NCBI GenBank assembly: GCA_963573305.1
Contig: OY754339.1
Span: forward strand, 14,493,941-14,557,940
Direction: 5' to 3'
DNA from: Pyrrhosoma nymphula
Lineage: Eukaryota; Arthropoda; Insecta; Odonata; Coenagrionidae
Length of the DNA: 64,000 nt
Of the stretch, positions 47,361 to 57,699 are shown piece by piece; position 1 is the stretch's first letter; each line of letters begins with the position of its first letter. The notes beneath the pieces were generated by a model. The model saw only the letters and a list, made by a program, of their open reading frames with translations. It had not been told where the DNA came from and did no database searches. The position numbers and the translations under genes were made by a program.

Positions 47361-47480
47361 AATTGGCGTCTTCTCCATTGGTAATCTTTTTCCATTAGGT
47401 AATTGGCGTCTTCTCCATCGGTAATCTTTTTCCATTAGGTAATTGGCGTCTTCTCCATCGGTAATCTTTTTCCAATAGGT
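47361..47480 (+). repeat. Minisatellite, three 40-bp copies
   Basis: Three adjacent 40-base units beginning aattggcgtcttctccat and ending in attaggt or aataggt, at 47361, 47401 and 47441. They differ at two positions only. An antisense open frame is a by-product. Confidence 0.95.
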
Positions 47481-47639
47481 ATCTACAGAAGAAAGGTGGA
47501 GTTCCTCCAAGGAGGAGCTAAGGCACTTAGACCTAATGGTCCATTGTGCCAATTATGTATCTACAAAGTTCGTTAAAAATGTCAAAGTCGCAACTATAAC
47601 GACACGGAATGGGAAAACCAATCAACCCGGAAACTCTCT

Positions 47640-47734
47640 ACACCACCGAATGAAGATCAGGAGAAGTAGAAGATATGGAGAAGAAGGAAAGAAAGATTTT
47701 GAGAAAAGTCCTTGGGCCTCTGGAAACTGGGATG
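47640..47734 (+). mobile_element. LINE fragment (KILRKVLGP motif)
   Basis: Encodes EKKERKILRKVLGPLET, a short motif common near the C-terminus of RTE- and Jockey-type LINE proteins. It is interrupted by the hAT MITE at 47735. Confidence 0.4.
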
Positions 47735-48037
47735 CAGGGGCGGACTGGCCAGGGCGGGGGGGCGGGCGGGAAATCCCCGCTGGGGCCCCTGGCCAGGCGG
47801 GGTTCCGGGGCCGAAGACGGCGGACAGCCTTCAGCGCAATAAAATTGTAGATATGTTTGCTCAAACATTAGAAGAACTGAAAAGACTTGTTTTAAATTGA
47901 ACTGTTTTGTTTAAATCAATGAACATGCTAACCTAAATGTGTTCTCTCATTCTTTTTTTCTGGGAAGGATTGACGCTGTTTGAACCCTTTGACCACGTAA
48001 CCGCAAGGTCCCTTTGGGTATATCCAGTCTGCCCCTG
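47735..48037. mobile_element. hAT-type MITE (303 bp)
   Basis: Ends caggggcggactgg and ccagtctgcccctg are inverted repeats. Flanking 8-mers ctgggatg (47727-47734) and ctgggagg (48038-48045) match at 7 of 8 positions, the 8-bp target duplication typical of hAT elements. GC-rich left part, AT-rich right part, no coding. Confidence 0.82.
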
Positions 48038-48045
48038 CTGGGAGG

Positions 48046-48325
48046 GGTAAATATATAGGAGTTGGATAAGTTCCCAAATACCTGGGAATCACTGTTAACT
48101 TCAGAGCTAGCGTGGGGGAAACATTTGCGGTGCTGCATTAATGAAACTAGGATTAGTCAAGCGAATTGCAGGGAGGTTCTCCGATGAATAAGTGAAAGAG
48201 AGGAGCTAAGGCATTTAGGCACTTAAGGCACTTAAAAGATGCTACTTCGCTCTGGGTTAGACCCCATCTCGAATATGCCGCGAGCATCTGAGTACCTGCA
48301 CAGAAAGATTGAATTCGCGAAGTAA
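48046..48325 (+). mobile_element. CR1-like LINE fragment, left piece
   Basis: Decayed frames give KYLGITVNFRASVGETF, then pieces of the KERCYFAL and SIWDP blocks, up to KD-x-IREV. The copy continues at 49190 with VNKTQRKATRVVN, so an 860-bp insertion splits it. Confidence 0.68.
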
Positions 48326-48329
48326 TTTT

Positions 48330-48473
48330 TTTTCCAATCATTGCGAATGCACAAATGATATGGTACGCAGTCACGGGTGCGAAGATACGGCGAAAATTCA
48401 CAGTATTTGGTGTTTCGCACCCGTGCGCGTGACAGCGTACCATATCATTTGTGCATTCGCAATGATTGGAAAA
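48330..48473. repeat. Palindromic module with 60-bp arms
   Basis: The arm ttttccaatcattgcgaatg + cacaaatgatatggtacgc (48330-48385) is the near-exact reverse complement of 48416-48473. The centre (cacagtatttggtg) is about 30 bases. A single arm is present in the SINE copy at 32005. Confidence 0.9.
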
Positions 48474-48532
48474 ACTGTGAAGTTTGTCGTACTAAAATCG
48501 GCAATGTTGGGTTTATTCTTCGCGAGCGTGGC

Positions 48533-48960
48533 CAGGGGCGGATTAAGGGGGGTGGGGGGCGGCCGCCCCCCGTAATTCCCGGGAAAATAGAAAATATGGT
48601 AATCATTAAGGTGGTTATCCAATGGAAGTTTTTATTTCACCAGCTAAATATACAATGTTTAAATTTAATTGGAATGTGGTGTAAAACCCGGGAGACCTGC
48701 ATCTTCACAAGAATGGCATTCTTTACATTGTTTGTAAATGTTTTTCAACTGTGATTAGAGAGCTTTAATCAATAATTTATCATTTCTACTATGTAATAAA
48801 GCCACACCAAAACTACGTTCCAAGCACTTCATTTCTTTTAACTTTCCGAGGGAGGTCTGCCCGGACCCCCGTTTCGTTGAGAGGTATTGCATACCCCCCA
48901 GGCGCCGCGGAAAGTTATGAACCGCCGCCCCCCCAAAACAACGACCTTAATCCGCCCCTG
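48533..48960. mobile_element. hAT-type MITE (428 bp)
   Basis: Ends caggggcggattaagg and ccttaatccgcccctg are inverted repeats. Flanks agcgtggc (48525-48532) and accgtggc (48961-48968) agree at 7 of 8 bases. It has G-run and C-run subterminal regions and no coding region. Confidence 0.88.
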
Positions 48961-49073
48961 ACCGTGGCATATCATGCATGACAACATCATCTGTGTTACA
49001 ATGTAGACTTGGGACGAGAACAACTTGTTCGTATAATAAACCCTCTCCGCTGAATATTCGGCATGAATTAATA

Positions 49074-49189
49074 TGGCTTGGTGGTGTAACTGGCTAACGC
49101 ACCTGACCGGCAATTGGGAGACTCGAGCTCGAATCCCGGTCAAGTCAAATGATTTTTTAATGGCAAATTTCACCGTCTTTGGTGTACAT
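49074..49189 (+). mobile_element. tRNA-derived SINE head and tail, copy 2
   Basis: Contains ggcttggtggtgtaactggc, taacgcacctgacc, a box B-like agctcgaatcccgg, then tcaagtcaaatgatttttta and atggcaaatttcaccgtc. Same family as 32140-32260. It is not a functional tRNA: the acceptor stem and anticodon arm do not fold cleanly. Confidence 0.75.
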
Positions 49190-49685
49190 CGCGAAGTAAA
49201 CAAAACACAAAGGAAAGCAACACGCGTCGTTAACAACTCCCACGAGCTAAGCTATAAAGTTCAATGTAACCAGCGTTCGTGAAGAATTCTTAATTGTTAT
49301 CCGAACTCGAGTGTAAATAATATTTGCAACGACAGTAGGATGGAAGCCGTTTGAAGCTCGGAGACTACGCAGTTGGCTTAGATTACTTGGGAGGATATTC
49401 TTTTATTCCCGCGCAATTTCTCCGGACCTGATAGGAGTGATAAAATAAGAGATATGCACTATCGAACTGACTGGTACAAAAATTTCTTCTTTCCACACAC
49501 CGTTAGTGATCATTAAAATAAATGCGTGACACGGATATGAAAAACACATAATTAACATGTATTCCACTTCTGTTCTCTCCTCCCTCCTTTTCCTTATTTA
49601 ATCCCCTTCTATGGCTAGTATCTTAACACCTCCTGCGGCACGGCTGTGGAGCCTATTGTATGGCAATGTATTGTAGAGTAGAACA
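49190..49685 (+). mobile_element. CR1-like LINE fragment, right piece
   Basis: Encodes REVNKTQRKATRVVNNSHEL, then GWKPFEARRLRSWLRLLG, DKIRDMHYRTDWYKNFFFPH and a decayed 3' UTR ending in tgtattgtagagtag. It continues the copy at 48046-48325. Confidence 0.75.
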
Positions 49686-49992
49686 CTGAGAAAGTCTAGT
49701 TTAGGATAAGGAAGAATGAAGACCTCTACGGGAATGAATAAAGTGAAAAAATGTCGGGTGCCATTTTGGGAAATGAGAGTTAGGTTCTTCTGCCAAATAA
49801 TGATGGTGGATAAAGTTTGTAAATTATTTGATTAAAACTACATTTTGATTCACAAAATGTATTTCTAATCACTGTTATTGGAATAACAAAGGCAACCAGT
49901 GGGTGCAAGGGAAAAAGGACATCGAATATATGGAGATAAGTTTACTGCATTGAGAAGATAGATTCAAAACTTCAAGGGCTTCCGGAAGAAGA

Positions 49993-50560
49993 TTCATTCA
50001 TTCATTCAAGTATTCTACCAGCTGATTGGTAGGTTCTTGGACAGTCCCCATTCTGCATCCCAATCTCATAGACATTGTCTCGCTTTCCCTTCTAAGGATG
50101 GCCCGTTATTAGATCCCTCTTCAATTCTTCATATCTTCTACCTCCTCTTATTTCGTCCAGGATTCCTATCCTCTTCCTTCCTCTTCCACGCTTCCCCAGT
50201 GTTCTCCCCTCTATCACTCTCTTCAACATGCCCTCTCCTCTCAAAACCTCCTCCATCCATCTCTTCTGCCTTCTCCTAACCTCTGCCACAAGCTTCCTCT
50301 CCTCTCCGACCATATCCAGCACCTCCTCGTTCGTCTTTCTCGCCATCCAGCTAACATTCTCCATCCTTCTCCAAACCCACATCTCAAAGGCCTCAAGTCT
50401 ACGTACTTCCTCCCTTCGCAATGACCAAGTTTCCGACCCATATAGCGCCACGCTCCATATTAAAGTTTTCACCAGCCTCTTATTTACTTCTCTTCTCAGA
50501 CCCCCCCCCCTCATCAATTCCCTTCTCTTCGAAAATGAAAATAAGAAAATAAATGACACC
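49993..50560 (-). mobile_element. LINE C-terminal fragment (LEAFEMWVWRRM type)
   Basis: The - strand frame 50559-50092 reads VKTLIWSVALYGSETWSLRR, then LEAFEMWVWRRMENVSWMAR, TNEEVLDMVGEERKLV and GKRGRGRKRIGILDEI. This is the C-terminus of RTE/Proto2-like LINEs and resembles the fragment at 1371-1958. It ends with a (TGAA)n tail at about 49993. About 155 codons remain open. Confidence 0.75.
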
Positions 50561-50599
50561 CTGGAAGGGAGAGAAAAGGAAGTGAAATAATTAAGAATT

Positions 50600-50848
50600 T
50601 TTATGCATAAATATCGTTTGGTATCGGCGGTAAATTTACGTTTATTTTCGGTTCAGCAACAGTTTCGCCGTGCTATTCTGCCCGCGTCGTCAGGCTTTTT
50701 ATGGAATAACAATGGTAAGTGAATAGAAAAAACTTTGGTGGTTATTATGTTGGAGAATCAAACAGAGTTCACATGGAACAGGAATGGGGGAGGAATGCGG
50801 AACGCGGAAATGTATCTAGCTAGTCACAAGCAAAGAAATTTCGGAAAT
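50600..50848 (-). mobile_element. Penelope-like element, terminal part (left of CR1 insertion)
   Basis: 50650-50720 carries the terminal-repeat core caacagtttcgccgtgctat ... cgtcaggctttttatgg, matching the arms of the Penelope copy at 9762-10414. 50757-50845 is the reverse complement of 53610-53725. The CR1 at 50850-53603 is inserted between the arms. Confidence 0.65.
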
Positions 50849-50849
50849 A

Positions 50850-53603
50850 CATCTACATCTACATATTTCCCCGCAAGCCTCCTCAATAGGCGTGTGGCGG
50901 GGGGTGTTAGGACACCAGCCGTTTACATATAAAATGGACACGCTCTAATGAAATTACGCCTAGCATTTATTATAGTCCCTTATTGTTCGGGGGAAAAACG
51001 AATTTCCATACCTATCCGTTCGGCAAAATATCTCTCTTAATTTATCGTTTCTGTCGGACCTGGAAATATAGTGGGGTTCTAATATGATGTTCTCCGTGTC
51101 GCTCTGAAAGATATCTATTCTCAATTGTTCAAGCAATCTAAGCCTAGCGCGCAGCCTCCGAGTCTCTAGCGGTTCCCAGCCTAATTCGTTTAACATCTGT
51201 GTAACGCTGTCAGTACGCCCGTAGCTGTTTTTGACGAATCGCGCAGCTTTCCTTTGTATTTTATTAAGTTCCCGGACTAAGTCTTTCTGCACCGGATCCC
51301 ATATGCTCGCTGCATATTCAAGGTGTGGCCGGACGAGTGCGAAATAGCACCTCTCTTTTACTTTTTCATCCGAAAATCTTCCCACAATACGCTTGACGAA
51401 TCCTAGCTTCTTTAGAGCTCTATCACAAATATTTCTTATATGTGCTCCCCACGATAGGTCCGAAGTTATCGTAACTCCTAGATACTTCACTTCATCTGTC
51501 GCTTTTATGTTAACACCATCCACAGCATATACATGGGAATAGTTGGACGACCTCCGCAAGAATTGTACCGCCGTGCATTTGCTTAGATAAAGTTCGAGTC
51601 CCCACTCTTGGCTCCACTCATGAACGTTGTTTAAATCCGATGATAAGGTTTCAAAGTCTGAGTGATCACTAATTTCACGATAGATGACAGCGTCGTCGGC
51701 AAATAAACGTATTTTACTGCTAATTCGAGAGCATAGATCATTTATGTATATAATGAACAAAAGGGGTCCGATCACGCTTCCTTGCGGGACACCTGATGTC
51801 ACTTTAACTACATCAGAGCTAATTCCGTCAAGAACTACCTTTTGCTTACGATCACTCAGAAAGTCGCGTATCCAGTTTACTACTGTTTCGTTTAGGCCGC
51901 ATGACTGTAATTTGTATAAAAGTTTGTTATGAGGTACCGTGTCGAAAGCTTTCTTAAAATCTAGAAATAATGCGTCAACTTGTCTTTTCGATTCACCAGA
52001 TTTGAGAACGTCATGAAGAAAGAGCGCGAGTTGTGTTTCACATGATCTACCTTTCCGGAAGCCGTGCTGACAGCCATGAAGGACGTTACGACTGTCCAGG
52101 AACGTCATGATATTGCTAACGACGATATGTTCGAGTATCTTGCCTATAATCGACGTTAATGAAATTGGTCGATAGTTCCCTGGGTCGTGTCTGTTTCCTT
52201 TTTGAATATCGGTGTAACGTTTGCAATTTTCCAGTCTAATGGTATCTTTCCTTCAGACAATGACTTCTTGAATATTATGTCTAAGAACGGTGCGATCTCT
52301 GGTGCTAACTCCTTGAGGACACGCGCGGGTATTCCCTCCGGACCCGGAGATTTACTATTTTTGATCGACTGTAGCTGTTTAGTTATCCCATCACGTTGAA
52401 TAGTGATTTCTTTCATCGGTTCCTCAGTGAATTGAATTTCAAAATTACATGCAGTATCGTCTGTGGTGAATACACTTTCGAAGTGGGAATTTAACGTGTT
52501 AGCTTTGTCAATATTTTCGGTGACAAGTTTGCCATCTTTATCAAATAACGAATCTACGATTGAAGATTTTCCCTGAAGCTCTCTCGCATATGACCAAAAA
52601 GATTTCGGATTTTCTTCGAGTAATTCACCAAGTACTTTTTTCTTGAAATTTAGCAATGCAGAACGCATTGATTTCTTAGTTTTTGAGCGTTGCGCAGCGT
52701 AACTTTCTTTTGCTTCAAGTTCCTTCGATTTGTCACCTACCGTAGTGAACTTTTTAACCAAGTTGTACAATTTTCTCTGTCTCTTAAGGTCCCTCCTAAC
52801 ATCGTTGTTATACCAGCGAGGTTCTTTACTGTCGCATTTCAATTTTTGCGGAATATATTCGTTGATTCCCCGTCGTAGAATTTTTAAGAAATATTTCCAT
52901 GATTCATCAGTGCTTTTATCCTCAGTTTTAGCTACGAAGTCCGTGTACGAATCGTTAAGAATCTCGCCAAATTTTATGAAGTTGCATTTATCAAATAAAT
53001 AAATATTGCGTTTCGGTTTTACAGCTGACTCTACAACAATTATTAAGGTTGCAAAAATTACTCTGTGATCACTTATGCCGTCAATAATATCGAGCTGTTT
53101 TATCAACTTAGGATGGCTTACTGCAAAAAGGTCTAATATTTTATTTCCTCTCGTAGGCTTGTCAACTACTTGGGAAAGTGAGTGATTAGCAAGTGTGCTG
53201 AGTAAGATCTCGCTGATTTCCCTATTCCTAGAATTCGGTTTTACAGTGTAAGAATCCCAATTTATAGATTGCAGATTAAAATCTCCCCCAATAATTATTA
53301 CACTTTTACTGTCTCTCACAGTAAATGCGGATATTTGATTATCTAATTGGTAAATAACATCAATTTTGGAGTTTGGAGGTCTATAGAAAGAGCAAACATG
53401 TATACTCCTTTTGTTTCGTTGTTTAATTGTACACCACACGCTTTCTATTTCATTGTCAGTTATTTCGTGGGCGGTGCTGTGTAAATGTGATTTAACTGCT
53501 AGAAAAACTCCGCCACCTGCCATATCGCTTCGATCGCATCTGTAGATTTTATATCCTGGAGGTAAAACTTCGCTGTCGCTTAAATCCTCAGTAAGCCAGC
53601 TCT
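50850..53603 (-). mobile_element. Near-intact CR1-like LINE, 5'-truncated, one frameshift
   Basis: Two frames together give about 850 residues. The first (53523-52156, and open further to about 53600) has the apurinic-like endonuclease motifs GGDFN (residues 79-83) and ISDH (150-153), then the start of the reverse transcriptase (SPGPEGIPARVLKEL, ANVTPIFKK). The second (52108-50960) continues with HGFRKG, FLDFKKAFDTVPH, SGVPQGSVIGPLLF, LFADDAVIY (FADD at 136-139), KYLGVTITSDLSW and the AASIWDP C-terminus. They are split by loss of one G near 52198 (AAAAAGGAAAC). The 3' UTR and (ATGTAG)n tail are present. The 5' end stops inside the endonuclease at ETWLTEDL, the usual 5' truncation. It looks recent. 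Confidence 0.92.
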
Positions 53604-53930
53604 AGCCATCTAGCCAATCACAAGGAAGGAAATTGTGGAAAGGCGGGTGTGAGTGGCTAAATACATTTCCGCGTTCCGCATTCCGCCTCCGTTTCGGATC
53701 CATGCGAACTCGGCTTTACTGAATACTTAATTTTGTAAAAGTCTTTTCCACGTTTTTAGGGAGTTTATAACCATCCTTTTTGTTTAAGTTGTTAGGTCTT
53801 TTTTCTATTTCAATGGATTTCATGAAGACCCGTGGACTATAGCTGCTTTCTTTGCGTAATAATTTCGCCGTCTTGATGTCAGTAGTGTGACCTTCTTCTA
53901 ATAGAGAAAAATTCTAAAATACAATGAACT
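53604..53930 (-). mobile_element. Penelope-like element, GIY-YIG C-terminus (right of CR1 insertion)
   Basis: The - strand reads EEGHTTDIKTAKLL, then VFMKSIEIEKRPNNLNKKDG and YKLPKNVEKTF to a stop. It is homologous to the end of the GIY-YIG endonuclease at 10.0-10.3 kb. The adjacent non-coding 53610-53725 (atttccgcgttccgcattcc) pairs with 50757-50845 across the CR1 insertion. Confidence 0.72.
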
Positions 53931-54544
53931 GCGAAAATCTAAAAAAAAAAGATCAAGAATTATTGGGGAGCAGGAAAAAAAGCGGAAAACAATGAATGCG
54001 TAGGGTTAACTTACCTGCTCATCATACGATCAAAATCGAGAGAGGAAGAACTACAGATACGTGGTTTATTTTTTAAATAATAATCATTATTATTTATTTA
54101 CGAGTAAACCATTTTACATAATATAGAGTACAACATTTTAAAATTACAATCGATCAATAATAGTCTGAAACATATATGTAGGTATGTAAGACACAAAATA
54201 GATTTGCATGATAGAAAGTATTACATTGGCACATAGTGATGCATAGTAAAAATAAAGTCATATAGAACATACAAATTTGCGTTGTCAATATAGAAAGAAT
54301 CAATATTGATGTCGAAATCGCGTTTTCTTGGTACCTACTACAAAATGGTTGATCTAAACCCAATCATTTGATGTAAAATATCAGAATCAACCTTGTTGTT
54401 CAAGGGGTTGTAGAGAAATATCATGTTAGCATTTTATTAACCCTATTGTAGTGGTAACAAATTCAGTAGAAAGCGTGAATTGAGGTAGTTAAATTGTACT
54501 GTGAATTGATTTAGTTTATGAGTGCGATATTTCACAGAGGAAAA
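53931..54544. other. No recognisable feature
   Basis: AT-rich; nothing supportable. Confidence 0.45.
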
Positions 54545-54770
54545 GTCATTCGCATTGACCGGGAGTCGAACCCGGATCCTTTTTTAAGTTTTAAGTTACC
54601 CTGTGGATTTTTGAGGCGCGAAATCAAGAGATCCGGGTTCGAGTCCCGGTGAAGGCGAATGATTTTTCCTCGGTGTAATCTCGCTCTCATGTGCACTTGC
54701 GGGTGACTCCGTGAATGTAAATACCGTGGCTATAGTCCCGGTATCCTCAAAATGGGTAAGTTTATAAGAT
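54545..54770. mobile_element. Inverted pair of tRNA-derived SINE heads
   Basis: 54545-54582 (cattcgcattgaccgggagt, cgaacccggatcc) is the reverse complement of the head at 54630-54665 (ggatccgggttcgactcccg style; here agatccgggttcgagtcccg). The right copy continues with gaatgatttttcctcggtgt and a body to about 54770. Box B is well kept in both. Folded together they form one large hairpin. Confidence 0.6.
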
Positions 54771-54839
54771 TTATGCGGGCCAACTTCCTTTAAGCTTTCT
54801 CAAGACTATCATCTATTTATTTTAATAAAAATGTAATTG

Positions 54840-55675
54840 TTCGTTTGTTCAAAATATTAAGTCTCCGAAAGTTCTTCAGCGATTGCTTTGAAATTTTGAA
54901 ACAACGTTGAATTCAAATACGCGCGTGTTTTTACAGTAAAATGAAATTTTTGGGGTTGTTTTTACCCCATTATTGTTAACTTTTATATTTCCATATGAAA
55001 AGCATTTAATTCGGTGCAGGCGTTTTTTATTTGCTTTTTCAAATTACTTTCACTCAAGATATTGAATGGAAATTCATACCACAGAACGCATCAAGCAAAT
55101 GCAGTATTTAATTATTTCATTCGATTTTCTTATACGCTTCGTTTTTGTCCAATAATTGCGTTTTTATCGCTAAATTCATCAATTTTTCTTCCTTTTCAAC
55201 AACAGAATTTTCCATGGCAACCAGGCATGAATATCCATTTAATAGCGTTGCAATGAATGGCTATTCACGCCTCCTGCATTTAAAGGACCTATTTGATAGT
55301 TGTAGTCAAACGAATACAGTTCCCCGTTTGCCTTGCATTCTCAATGGCCATCAACAAGGCCCAAGGTCAATCGCTTCAAGTGTGTGGATTGAATCTGAAA
55401 AATCCATGCTTTTCACGTAGTCAATTATATGTTGCATCCTCACGAGTGGGACAGCCGAAAAATTTATTTGTTTTTGCAGAGGGAGGTAAGACAAAAAATA
55501 TTGTATATCCCAAAGCACTTGAATAAATGTTTTCAACTTTAATTTAATGCACAAAAAATCATCGTCTTTCATTTATTTTGTAAATGCAAATGTGTCTGCG
55601 TTGTATACCTAAGTTTGCCTATTTAGAAAGAGGAAGAGGCATTGCAACTCATGCCGGGCACAGCTATAGTTAATA
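54840..55675 (+). mobile_element. Helitron fragment: PIF1-type helicase C-terminus and 3' end
   Basis: 55293-55526 encodes CLAFSMAINKAQGQSLQVCG, then SRSQLYVASSRVGQPKNLFV and a short tail to a stop. This is the last motifs (V and VI; INK-x-QGQS and Y-V-A-S-SR) of the PIF1-family helicase of Helitrons. About 150 bases after the stop, atgccgggcacagcta resembles a Helitron 3' terminus. Upstream 54840-55290 is non-coding. The Rep nickase and the main helicase body are missing, so the element is non-autonomous. Confidence 0.75.
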
Positions 55676-55849
55676 ATAAAGATCCTCGTTTAGCATAGGT
55701 TTTCAATTAGGCAGCATTACCCTTTCGGGCGTCTCATGCCTGCGGTTTGCTCTGGGGATTCCGCCGCTTTTTCTCCGCCTACAGCGTCACTATTGCATGC
55801 ATTCTCGAATAATGGGAACAAGGACCGCCACGGTTGAAACACCGGTTGT

Positions 55850-56290
55850 CGATTAGTCACCGAAATTATGCTAGTCTGAGAGAAATATCACTTCACGCGT
55901 AATTTGATGAATTTGACCTCATTTTGACCATATTTCTAATTATATCAAAATATTGACCCCTTGCCGAATTACTTTTCGAGCTATTCGCCTAAATATATAA
56001 ACTGTTTTACATGGGATAGATTGCGGCCGTGCTCAAAAGAGGGTGAATATTGAAAAAAAAGGAATTTCTAACTGCTATATTTCGTAAAAAAAGTTAACGA
56101 TGAGTAGTTTGTATATTTGCTCAACTATTTATAAAAAATAGTCAATTACTCAACGATGTAATTTTTACAGAATCGCAAACAACCATCAGTTGTGTAGGCG
56201 TTTTCACCGCACAGCGTGAAAAAATTAGTCAAGTTAGAGACTTATGTATACATTTTTATTTAACTACTGAGAATTTCTGTCATATATAGC
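55850..56290 (-). repeat. Interspersed repeat, inverted copy of 5390-5835
   Basis: Shares, in reverse complement, agaaattct, taattttttcac, cgcggtgaaaa-like and catgggatagatt with the copy at 5390-5835. Non-coding. Confidence 0.75.
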
Positions 56291-56384
56291 CATATTTTTG
56301 CGCCATTGATATTACAATATTTACTTAATACTTCTTACAGACGTTGAAATTAAGAAAATGAGTAGGTATCGATTATGGTCTCTA

Positions 56385-57545
56385 TTAAGTGGCGATTACG
56401 CTCACAGGAGTTGACTCCTATACGAGCCCACTTGGAAGGTGGACTTGGACATGTATCATACCCAGGCTCTACCATATAGGCGAACTATGCGAAGTGATGG
56501 GGCGCCGCGATTTGAGGGGCGCTGAAATGACAAGTGAAGAGAAAAAAAAGAAAAAAAGGGGAAAAAATCGATAAAAAAAAATTGAGAAAAAAGAAAAAAA
56601 GAAGAGGTAGGGAAATAGTAAACCCTATAGTCCGACAACCTTGTTACCTAAAACTCGATAACATATAATATTCACGCGCTTAAGACAAAAAAAACTCAAG
56701 AAATTCTTGATTCCTGCTTAAATTTGGAAAAAGTTCTAACGGGTCATAACGAGCACGACAAAGACGTTGAGGCCCTAGAATTATGCTCAGAATTGAAAGT
56801 TTTATCGCCAAATATACCTCCTAAATTATCCCCTTTCAAAGTGCTGGAATTTATATGTACCTAAAAACAATTTGCAAAATAATTACCCTAATTTGTACAT
56901 TGCTTTAAGAATTTTGAATACTATCCCCGTCAATGTCGCGTCAGCAGAACGTAGCTTCTCAAAATGTAAATTAATCAAAACGTACATAAGAAGAACAATG
57001 ACACAAGGAAGATTATCGGGGTTAGCTGTTCTCTCTATTGAACAAGAAATTATTAATAAGCTCCCATTAAAAGATTTAGTTTATAGGTTTGCTGAAATCA
57101 AAGCCAGAAGAGTACAATTTTAATATCTAGTGATTAGTAAATATATGCAAGTATGTATTAGAAATAAAATGCATCAAAAATATAATTATATTAATACAAA
57201 ATAATTGAAATATATGTTTATTGATATTTTTGGGAAAAAAGATTGTTTTTTGTGTAATGTAACCTATTGTGATATTAAAAGGAATATAATGGATAAATAC
57301 GAGCGCGATCGGCGCCGATCGCGCGAAATTTTTTTAGGGGCGCCTTTTTCATCATTCCTTTATTGCTAGAGCGGTCCCTGATCATACGTACTCCTATAGG
57401 AGTTTGCCATCGATAGTGGCGAAATTACATACTTGGACGGAGTAGCGGGGTTAGCCGCCACCCTTTTTAGTGGTGTTCCAAGTGGATTCGACTCGATATA
57501 AATCGATAAGATAGGAGTCAACTCCTGTGTGTAATCGCCGCTTTA
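56385..57545. mobile_element. Non-autonomous DNA element split by a hAT insertion
   Basis: The left end ggcgattacgctcacaggag, followed by ttgactcctat, is the near inverse of the right end ataggagtcaactcctgtgt, followed by gtaatcgcc. Further inner blocks (ccacttggaaggtgg / ccaccctttt..ttccaagtgg) also pair. The hAT remnant occupies the centre. Confidence 0.7.
56460..57381 (+). mobile_element. hAT transposon remnant with dimerisation domain
   Basis: 56875-57120 encodes NYPNLYIALRILNTIPVNVA, then SAERSFSKCKLIKTYIRRTM, RLSGLAVLSIEQEI and a stop. This is the hAT C-terminal dimerisation domain (the SAERSFSKLK motif) of the ZMYM1-like group. Upstream, 56700-56860 gives a decayed preceding segment (SPFKVLEF). 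The right end cggtccctg reads cagggaccg on the - strand, as hAT ends do. The left end is eroded. The catalytic core is missing. Confidence 0.82.
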
Positions 57546-57699
57546 TGACTTGGAAAATATCGCGCTTAAACTGCTCAAACTACCTGAAGCATCGTTGGGT
57601 TCGGCTTGACTCGAAATCCTCTTATTCGTCCAAGTCCTGTTGCCTCTGCATGCAAGTGGCAGACAGTATAAATGACCTCAGTCGTCGAAGCACGTTTGT
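57546..57699. other. No recognisable feature
   Basis: Short spacer between the mobile elements and the GC-richer leader region. Confidence 0.4.

Larger units (their letters stand above)
48326..49189 (+). mobile_element. Composite SINE-like insertion inside the CR1 copy
   Basis: The ten bases cgcgaagtaa occur immediately before (48316-48325) and at the end (49190-49199) as a perfect target-site duplication. Inside, in order: a palindromic module, the hAT MITE 48533-48960, a spacer, and a tRNA-like head with tail (from 49074). The palindromic module and the tRNA-like head recur in the same order at 32005-32260, so they form one retroposed unit. Confidence 0.72.

Noticed and set aside
47536..47868. 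Open frames of 76-104 codons on both strands around a GC-rich patch
   Set aside because: They run across the hAT MITE end and a LINE fragment; composition explains them.
49074..49150. Possible tRNA gene
   Set aside because: Box A- and box B-like words are present, but the stems do not form and the same unit recurs with a SINE tail at 32.1 kb.
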